A DNA stretch of 64,000 bases from Dillenia suffruticosa (Eukaryota > Streptophyta > Magnoliopsida > Dilleniales > Dilleniaceae), in NCBI GenBank assembly GCA_033439265.1, contig JAVTVX010000005.1, forward strand, positions 9,946,001 through 10,010,000, read 5' to 3'. The position numbers and the translations under genes are program-made. Under the pieces are notes generated by a model. The model was not told the DNA's origin. It ran no database searches and saw only the letters and a program-made list of their open reading frames with translations. Of the stretch, positions 57,511 through 64,000 are shown piece by piece (the first letter of the stretch is position 1; the number at the start of each line of letters is the position of its first letter).

Positions 57511-58325
57511 AATCGCTCGAGAAGAATGTTGGCTCTTTCACAAGAGACATACATCTGGAAAATTCTCGAACATTTTGGGATAAGTGATTGTAATCCCATA
57601 GATACTCCGATTGCCAAAGGTGAAGGCCTGAATCTGGAAATGTGTCCTAAAACTTAGGATGAAGTGAGGGAAATTAGTAAAATACCTTACTCCAGTGTGG
57701 TGGGAAGTCTAATGTACGCAATGCTGTGTACAAGACCGGAAATAAGTTATGCAGTCGGTCTGGTGAGTAAGTATCAGGTGAATCCTAGAAGAGGTCACTG
57801 GAGAGCCGTAAAAAGGATTCTCTGATATCTTAAGGAAACTGCAAATCGATTGCGCCTTGTGTTACGGAGGAGGCGATTTGTGCCTTATGGGTTATTCGGA
57901 CGCCGATTGGGGAGGCGATTTGGATAAGCGTAAATAGACATAAGGTTTTACTTTCTTGCTCAATGGTGGTACCATTTCATGGAGCAGTAAAAAACAAACC
58001 TGTGTTGCTCTATCGACGATAGAGGCTGAGTTCGTGGCTTGCTCTGTTACAGTTCAGGAGAGCGTTTGGCTCCAAAGACTATTAGATGACTTAGGGATTA
58101 TAGTGGATAGTGGGAGGCCATTAATGATTTATTGTGATAATTAGGCCGCTATCGCCTATACTCGAGACCCTAAGTTTCATAATAGGATCAAACACATAAA
58201 CACCGGATATCATTTTGTAAGAGACATCATCGAGAAGGGTGAAGTGATCGTCAGGTACACTTCTACACACAGCATGGTAGCTAATTCCTTCACCAAACCC
58301 ATTACTAGAGACTCCTTCTTATGAT
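57511..58325 (+). pseudogene. copia RT tail and RNase H remnant
   Basis: GSLMYAMLCTRPEISYAVGL, a frameshift near 57850, then ISWSSKKQTCVALSTIEAEF and IYCDN followed by TAG (58142-58144) and the end FHNRIKHINTGYHFVRD. The last residues (NSFTKPITRDS) are the usual copia polyprotein end. Confidence 0.87.
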
Positions 58326-59520
58326 ATAGAGAGTCATTGAGTTTGATGATTTATTGACATTGTTCATCTTGTACTGACGACATGGATGCTTATTGATTTT
58401 TTCTATATATATGATACATTATTCAGTCACATAAGTATTGCATTTTAATTAATGTACTTACTTTTATTGTCATATATATATATATATATATATATATATT
58501 CTGTGATATTATTATAGATGTTAGGCAGGCGAGGTCGACTTTCTCATACGAGTGACCACCTTCAGCTCTGAATGAGCAGAGATAAGACAGTTTCTAGCTG
58601 TAAGAGGTTTTGAGAGTAGTACTCTTGGAACATAAGTTGTCTTGATATGTGTCAGGATGATGTCATATGTGATATGATCGACATGAATGTACCAACATCC
58701 ATGTTATCTGCTAGAAGTCGGATTTGAGATCTCAGAAAGCACCTGCGATCTGTGAGATTGACTCTGAAGTACTCTCTCTAAGATTTTTGGGTAAAGTATT
58801 ATGTGTAGATTAAGTCCCGTATCTGCACAGTGTTAAAAAAATCAAAATACGCCCTTTGAGAGATAGGGTAATAACACTGCGGCACGCAATTCATACCGCG
58901 TGTGATAAAGACAACTAGGGATAGAGGGAGCTATTTTGTATGAGGTGTTGATTTAAAAAATTTATCCCCTAGCCCTACTGTGTGAGACCCGAGATCCACG
59001 GGATGGGATCTCTGGTATCTTTATTACTTTCGACTAACTCTTGAAATCTTGATTCGGTATTTGCTACCTTAGTCTGTTTACCGATGGCGCGAAATATAAA
59101 TTAAAGTCTGAGGGACAGGTCTAGGAAAGCAGCCGTATTAAGACTGATAGATTCAAGTCTGGAAAAAGGAAAACCAATTGACGTTACATCGTGATATAGT
59201 ATTCACCGACCGGTCTCTTGTATTCATCCATATAGGGATTAGAACACAATAGTGAATACGTAGTCGAGCGATATATGGGAAATTACTTTCATTGAGGAAA
59301 GTAGCTCGATGGATATAACGAGTTTTGGATTTGGGGTGCTGTGAGCTTATTATTGTACTAACGTTGACTATTTCATCATCCTAATAGGTGTATCGATAAA
59401 TCTTTTATTTGCAGGTGTACTCACTAATTGCACGACGTCCAACTCAGCATGAAAATCCAGTAGGGTGATGTGAAGAGATCACATTAGTTGTGGTTTCGAG
59501 ATAACCGTAAAAATACTCTC
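58326..59520 (+). other. copia 3' non-coding region with (AT)n at 58472-58499
   Basis: About 1.2 kb between the end of RNase H and the polypurine tract, with no open frame or domain. It includes a perfect AT dinucleotide run of about 28 bases. Confidence 0.7.
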
Positions 59521-59536
59521 GTGTGCAAGTGGGAGA
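59521..59536 (+). other. polypurine tract of the copia element
   Basis: gtgtgcaagtgggaga sits directly before the 3' LTR (TGAATGTC). The form gtgcaagtgggaga is common in plant copia elements. Confidence 0.85.
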
Positions 59537-60001
59537 TGAATGTCAAATGTGCCCACATGGAGTATCTTTCAAACAAGGAAGGCCTTGGATGTAACTCCCA
59601 CAATTATGGTGGCCTACCAAATCAATTCTGGATAATTGATTTGCCTACCAATAATAGCAAAAACAATATTGGAAAGGATGAATGTAGACAAAAAAAATTG
59701 AATCTGGGTTTTCAGATCAACACAATTCCTTTTGAGAGAGAATTGACAATTTGCTCTGGAAAAAACTTGAGGGATTTTGTCATACGGTGTTTCCATCACC
59801 GGATCTAGAGTTAAGACGTCGTAGTTGATAATCCGATCTGTGTGATTATCATCCTGACTACGAGGTAGATCGAGAAGTGGATTTCGTAGTTCCCCAAAAA
59901 TTACTGTATTGCTCATTGAGGTATTGCCAAAAGTCTAGACTTTTAATTCCGAAATTGTTTAATGCTTCCACTGCATGATAGAGTCATGAAATACTCTAAT
60001 A
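59537..60001 (+). repeat. 3' LTR of the copia element
   Basis: From tgaatgtcaaatgtgcc to actctaata. The ggact duplication and the remaining chromovirus LTR follow. Confidence 0.92.
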
Positions 60002-60124
60002 GGACTACTACAAGCTCTACAATAGAATGCTACAACAAACTTGTCTAGCTCCAGAAGAAGCAACTGCAGATATAATATTTTGCAGCATTTCCTTAAGCAT
60101 CAGTTCAAGCTTAAGGCCTTAACA
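60002..60124 (+). repeat. 3' LTR of the plus-strand chromovirus, second part
   Basis: ggactactacaagctctac to ggccttaaca continues the LTR from 52799. It matches 45430-45559 of the 5' LTR (gcaacttgtctagctccagaagaagcaa-type block). Confidence 0.9.
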
Positions 60125-60249
60125 CTCTTTTAATTTTTGGGCCGAACTCGAGCCTCAATTCTTTGAGCTCTTTCAAGCTGGGATCCGATTTGGGTCCATA
60201 AAATTTTAAACGGGTCAAGCTCAGAATTCGTAAAACTCGGCTCAAAAAG

Positions 60250-61104
60250 CTTGATTGTCGGGCTACTCTTGAGGTTTACAATGCTCTGCTTTTGGGGCTT
60301 TGTTATGTTGGGAATTTTCATGGGGCTTATGATTTGATTAGGAGGATGATTAGGAAAGGTAGGGTTCCTGATAAGGGGACTTATTCAATTCTTGTTAATG
60401 GGTGGTGTAAGGCAGGGAAATTTAAGGAAGCTCAGGGGTTTTTGGAGGAGATGAGTAGGAGAGGGTTTAATCCACCTGTTTGTGGGCGTGATTTGTTGAT
60501 TGATGTGCCGTTGAATGTGGGCTATATTGAATCAGCCTAGGAGATTGTTAGGAGGATGATTAAGGAAGGCTATTTTCCTGGTATGAGCACATTTAATTCT
60601 TTGTTGGAAGCGATTTGTAAGTCAGGGGAGGTTGAGTATAGCATTGATATTAATCATGATGTTTGTCGGTTAGGGCTTTGTCCTGATATTCGGAGTTATA
60701 AGATTATGATTCCTGCAGTTTCAAAGATTGGGGGGATTGATGAGGCTTTTAGGCTTTTGTATAATGCTATTGAGGATGGGCATAAGCCGTTCCCAGGGTT
60801 GTATGCACCGATTTTGAAGGCACTTAGTAGGAGTGGGCGGTTTGATGATGGTTTTAGTTTTTTCAGTGATATGAAAGTCGAGGGGCATCCGCCGAATAGG
60901 CCAGTGTATACGATGCTGATTAGGTTGTGTGGGCGGGGTGGCAGGTTTTTGGAGGTTGCGAATTAGTTGGTGGAGATGACTCAGATGAATTTGACTCCAA
61001 TGTCGCAGAGTTTTGATTTGGTGACTGATGGGTTAAAGAATTGCAGAAAGCATGAACTGGCTAAGAGGATGGAGCAGTCGGAAGTTAAATTGAGGGGTGA
61101 TTGA
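60250..61104 (+). pseudogene. PPR protein gene, 3' piece
   Basis: A frame of 284 codons ends in TGA at 61102. It shows successive 35-residue PPR units: VYNALLLGLCYVGNFHGAYD, GTYSILVNGWCKAGKFKEAQ, STFNSLLEAICKSGEVEYSI, RSYKIMIPAVSKIGGIDEAF, LYAPILKALSRSGRFDDGFS and VYTMLIRLCGRGGRFLEVAN. It is interrupted by TAG at 60538-60540 and at 60964-60966 but has no frameshift. It aligns in my memory with the C-terminal two thirds of At5g18390 to its last residues (KRMEQSEVKLRG). Its 5' partner pieces are at 38640-39113 and 44079-44210. Two stops in 855 bases with the frame kept suggest that this copy lost function after, or not long before, the insertions. Confidence 0.88.
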
Positions 61105-61304
61105 TCCATGTTGGCGAAGTGATGGTTAAACAATGCTGTGGTCCATTTCATCAAGATGATCAGTGACATAATCTGCATCCTTCAAGCTCCAAGGCCAAGA
61201 CTATTGCTTTGTGAAGTGGGACAGTTGGCAATGCTGAAGGGAAAATTTCTATTTTCCACTAACCATGGCAATCAGTGCTAACAGCGAGGGTTATTTGTGA
61301 AGGC

Positions 61305-61455
61305 TGCAAATTAAATCGGTGGAGAAGATTGAATCTGGCTGCAATACATTTGAGTTTTGACATGGTATTATAAGTGATGGAGTGGAGAACTGTGGGAACA
61401 GTGAATTGGCTTGGAAAATGGAGCGGTTGGAGATTTCACTGGCTGTATATCCATG
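61305..61455 (+). repeat. decayed duplicate of the PPR gene 3' end
   Basis: The stretch from cggtggagaagattgaatctg through gagttttgacatggtattataagtgatggag and agtgaattggcttgg to tatccatgttatg parallels 60966-61115. About two thirds of the bases agree and the order is the same. The intervening 61105-61304 may belong to the same repeat unit. It is too eroded to code. Confidence 0.6.
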
Positions 61456-61483
61456 TTATGACAGCTGACGGTTAAATGATCAA

Positions 61484-61974
61484 ATGTTCGTTTGGTAGGA
61501 TTTTTTTTTTTTCATTTTCTTCTTCTTATAAGGAGAAGTAAAAATTAATAATTTTTAAACTTAAATTAAAAGTTATTTGGTATTTTTACTTTTAAAAATA
61601 AACTGATTTCATAAATTTTGAAATAAAATTAAAAATTAAAAATTAAAAGTTAAAAGTTAAAAGTTAAAGTTAAAGAGAAAGAGAAAATATAAAGGTAAAT
61701 AAATTTATAATATGAATATATTTAGAATTTTATATCTTTCAAGTGAGGATATAAATGGAATAAAAGGAAATAAATTTCTAAAAAAGCTGACATGTTTTTA
61801 AAAGAGAAGCAAAAGCTCATCTTAGGAGCTTTTGTTTTTTTCTTTTTTTTTTTGTTTTTCTTCATTAAAAAAAGGCTCATTTTTTATTTAAGAGGTTCTA
61901 AAACAAATTGTCTGGTAGGGCTTCTTCTTAAAAGGATAAGAGAAATTAAAAAAAAAACCATCAAACGGACACTA
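61484..61974. mobile_element. MITE-like element, about 490 bp, hAT-like ends
   Basis: The left end reads tgttcgtttggtaggatttt. The right end on the other strand reads tgtccgtttgatggtttttt, about 16 of 20 bases alike. The interior is AT-rich, with a small aaaattaaaaattaaaagtt array (61622-61672). The flanking bases are only partly alike (atcaaat and actaaat), so the target duplication is uncertain. TG-C-CGTTTGG-type ends recall some hAT MITEs. Confidence 0.5.
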
Positions 61975-62634
61975 AATACCTATAACCTACATTGCAGAAG
62001 CTCCAATGCCACTGCAGGCGCTTCTTGATGATTGAGAAGCAACAATGCTGAAAGGAAAATTCCTATGAATTAGTAAGCATGACACTTGTGATAATTCTTG
62101 AAATATGGTTGGGAAATTCCTTACTTGTGGTATCACACTCCATGCTAGTTATGCAAGTATTTAACTACAGCTGTTATGCTGGAAAACTGAATTTTAGATT
62201 GTCATTTCATTACAACCTGACCATGTGTGAAGGCTTTCTTGCTTGCACTGCAGTTGATAGATACTTGGGGAAGAAAATGCAAATTGACAAAACGATCAAC
62301 GTACGTGAGCATGTATAAGTTATTGTTAATCAATAGAAAAAATACTTTGAGACAAATTTATTGATTTTCTTCTTTTTATTCTTCTTCCTTGTTGGTTCTT
62401 TTTCGACCAAATAAACAAAGCATTATGTGGGGAAGAGACTTAGGTTGGGAACTATTGCTGCAACCTTTATATCATAATTCATGAATCGATCATTTTCACA
62501 TCCCAAATTATCAGCTTTGAGGATAACTTACATTTTTTCTTATGCAAGTATTAAAAAGCTTTCAGCCGACCTCATACAAATTGACCAATTTGATTCCAAC
62601 TTGTAGGTGTGTTAGCAGTTCTTAGGCAGGCCAC
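61975..62634. other. non-coding flank, small repeat of PPR 3' flank
   Basis: No gene is supportable. A short phrase, caatgctgaaaggaaaattcctat (62044-62067), resembles gcaatgctgaagggaaaatttctat at 61230, a further trace of the duplication described at 61305. Confidence 0.4.
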
Positions 62635-62649
62635 AATGTGTATGCTTTA

Positions 62650-62844
62650 TACCAACAAATAGGTGGTATAATAAAATGTGGTGCTAGATTCTTTAATCAA
62701 ATTATCGAGTTTGAATCGCGACTTGGATATAGAAAAACCTACGTTGGGAGGATAGTCCCCTTAAATGGACAACTGTAAGTTTCGAATCGAATTAGTCAGA
62801 GTATGATTTCAGATAACGGTTGATATAATACAAAAAAAAAAAAT
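62650..62844 (+). mobile_element. SINE with perfect 15-bp target site duplication
   Basis: A 195-bp insertion flanked by aatgtgtatgcttta (62635-62649 and 62845-62859). It has a Pol III B-box-like word (gagtttgaatcgc), an A-box-like region before it, and an A12-13 tail. No open frame. Internal words agtccccttaaatgg and cgaattagtcagag recur in the SINE at 23491-23652, which points to a shared family. Confidence 0.85.
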
Positions 62845-62859
62845 AATGTGTATGCTTTA

Positions 62860-63293
62860 GTTTGATTCCACCAAAATCTGCTATAGTGCTAATGACATCT
62901 GTAAAGGTGTTCCATGCACTGAATTTATTGTTGTGCAAACCTTCAACATAAGTTGAAAACTTCTTTTGTAGACCCTGAAATTATTGCTAATGTTGCATTT
63001 GGCACTTTCTCTGCTGTACTGGAGCTGGATTTGGTAATGAATGATGGAATTGGATGTCTTTCTTGGTTCATGCTCTTTCCTCTACATTGTGGTATCCAAA
63101 TTTACCTCCGTTCCATTGTCTGCTTCTGTATTCTTCTTTTCATCAGAATAGCATTAAGCACTTGATTTGATTCTGTTCCTGTAAATGGTTATCCAGTCGA
63201 TTCTTATTGATCGACATGGCGTGGTCCAAGCTACCACTACGGTGAAGACTGGTACATCCCAACCAACAATCCCATACGTAAATGTTCCATAGG
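62860..63293. other. unassigned DNA with two short coding-like stretches
   Basis: DPEIIANVAFGTFSAVLELD (about 62971-63030) and SILIDRHGVVQATTTVKTG (about 63199-63255) read more like protein than the surroundings and have an exon-like T-rich gap between them. I do not recognise a family. They may be exons of a dead gene or part of an eroded element. Confidence 0.3.
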
Positions 63294-64000
63294 TGACTAA
63301 TCAACCTTTGAATAGTATTGGTAAATGCCCACTTAGGGGCATTTTAACTTAAATATAATTAATTTAAATTTGAATTGGGATAATGGGTAGTTATCCCATT
63401 ATTCCATAACTCCCTTGCATTTGAAGAATACAGCCTACGTGAAATGAGATGAAATATGGTGTGCTTTTGCTTGTTCTCAGAGAGAGAATTCTGTACATTG
63501 CAAAGTGAGAGATTGCACACTTCTCTAGAGAGAGAAAGAGACAGGGCTTAAAGTAGGGAATTTTGATGTCATTTTCATCACTGGACTGAGGATCGAGACG
63601 TTGTGAATCCATGGTGGTGATTCGTTTTGTGATCACCATCTTGACTGCAAGATCATCGAGAAATACATCGTGGTTCTCGGATTGTCTGCAATTATTCATT
63701 GAGATATACTCGAAATCTAAATCTTTTAATTGTTTCGAAAAATTATCATGATTTCACTTTTGTGACAATTATTTCTAATATTGATATCAGAGCATTTCTT
63801 AGATTTTTTAAAAATATTTTTCGGAATTTTTTTTAGGTATAAAAAAATTTGAGATTTGAATCACGGATGAGTTTCGTGAATCCAATTATACCATGATATT
63901 GTTTATGATTTGTAGATCATGAAAGTATTTATTTTTATTTTTTTTATAATTTTTGGAGCACTTTAAGATCATGAAATATGAGGTCAAAGATTTTAGTTTG
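63294..64000 (+). mobile_element. Ty1/copia element, 5' LTR and start, cut by the window edge
   Basis: A stretch (about 63294-63780) resembling the LTR of the copia element at 52800 is followed by a primer-binding site ttgatatcagagc (63781-63793) and leader sequence with the same layout. Shared features are the gactgaggatcgagacgttgtg-like, gattatcatc-like and cattgagatatactcg-like blocks in the same order. The LTR start is not exact. Coding regions should lie beyond 64000. Confidence 0.7.
63781..63793 (+). other. primer-binding site, initiator Met-tRNA type
   Basis: ttgatatcagagc, one base different from ttggtatcagagc, lies next to an LTR-like end (tttctaata). Confidence 0.8.

Larger units (their letters stand above)
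52800..60001 (+). mobile_element. Ty1/copia retrotransposon, complete but decayed, nested in a gypsy LTR
   Basis: A 7,202-bp element with 468- and 465-bp LTRs and a perfect ggact duplication. Order: LTR, primer-binding site, a leader of about 1.07 kb with a GC-rich part, gag, protease, integrase, RT, RNase H (the integrase-before-RT order that defines copia), a 1.2-kb 3' non-coding region with an (AT)n tract, a polypurine tract, LTR. About a dozen stops and several shifts are seen. The LTR starts differ (agaaggtc against tgaatgtc), and the right LTR ends in ta in place of ca, both signs of age. Confidence 0.93.
45265..60124 (+). mobile_element. Ty3/gypsy chromovirus, plus strand, carrying two later insertions
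   Basis: The element has a 5' LTR (to 45559), a Met-tRNA-type primer-binding site, gag, protease, RT, RNase H, integrase, a chromodomain, and a 3' LTR in two parts (52634-52799 and 60002-60124). A 2,551-bp insertion (48574-51124) lies between RNase H and integrase, and a whole copia element (52800-60001) lies within the 3' LTR. Without these, the element would be about 5.1 kb. The 3' LTR lacks the upstream part expected from the 5' side, and no target duplication was found (the right flank is ctctt), so the outer left limit is not fixed. Many TAG stops make it non-functional. Confidence 0.85.

Noticed and set aside
38640..61104. A functional PPR gene with a very long intron
   Set aside because: The interrupting DNA consists of retroelements with target duplications inside coding sequence, without splice sites at the junctions, and the PPR pieces themselves carry stops and a frame change.

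Overview
This is nuclear DNA of a flowering plant, almost certainly a eudicot. The evidence is a gene with twelve short exons and AT-rich GT-AG introns, plant-only families (pectin acetylesterase, P-class PPR protein, a plant-specific Ser/Lys-rich protein), CT-rich 5' leaders, and dense Ty3/gypsy, Ty1/copia, LINE, SINE, hAT and MITE sequence. The species cannot be told from the sequence. There is no operon, CRISPR array or phage here, and I do not see a new molecular system. The window is a record of layered transposition, with only two apparently intact protein genes.

Layout. 1-660: C-terminal remnant of a hAT-type transposase. 2700-5537: intact pectin acetylesterase gene, 12 coding exons, 399 codons, all splice junctions in phase. 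6380-13264: minus-strand Ty3/gypsy element of Tat type with two LTRs, a near-complete gag deletion, a decayed pol, and an exact 56-bp tandem array in its 3' non-coding part. 15059-15350: fragment of a paralogue of the gene at 27160. 15351 to about 20390: decayed minus-strand L1-type LINE. 20400-27000: AT-rich intergenic DNA with a SINE (clear target duplication), a MITE-like element, a LINE tail and GA/CT microsatellites. 27160-27897: intact single-exon gene for an uncharacterised plant protein.

28690-36300 is a decayed duplication of an ankyrin-repeat gene. Copy 1 keeps its first exon, an intron carrying regularly spaced telobox-like motifs, and a frameshifted last exon. Copy 2 is split by an intronless CDC20 pseudogene.

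38640-61104 is the most striking part. A PPR gene that I recognise as similar to Arabidopsis At5g18390 is broken into three pieces (38640-39113, 44079 to about 44210, 60250-61104) by about 21 kb of nested retroelements. A minus-strand chromovirus at 39114-44078 has a perfect AAACC target duplication. A plus-strand chromovirus (about 45265-60124) was itself invaded by a 2.55-kb GC-rich insertion (48574-51124) and, inside its 3' LTR, by a complete Ty1/copia element (52800-60001) with a perfect GGACT duplication. All of these elements are inactivated, often by TAG stops. Beyond the PPR gene come a decayed duplicate of its 3' end, a MITE-like element, a second well-bounded SINE, and the 5' LTR and primer-binding site of another copia element that runs off the right edge.

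The two intact genes are unrelated to each other: one is a secreted cell-wall esterase and the other is probably nuclear or cytosolic. Element names, lineage calls and the At5g18390 relationship rest on motif recognition from memory; no search was run.
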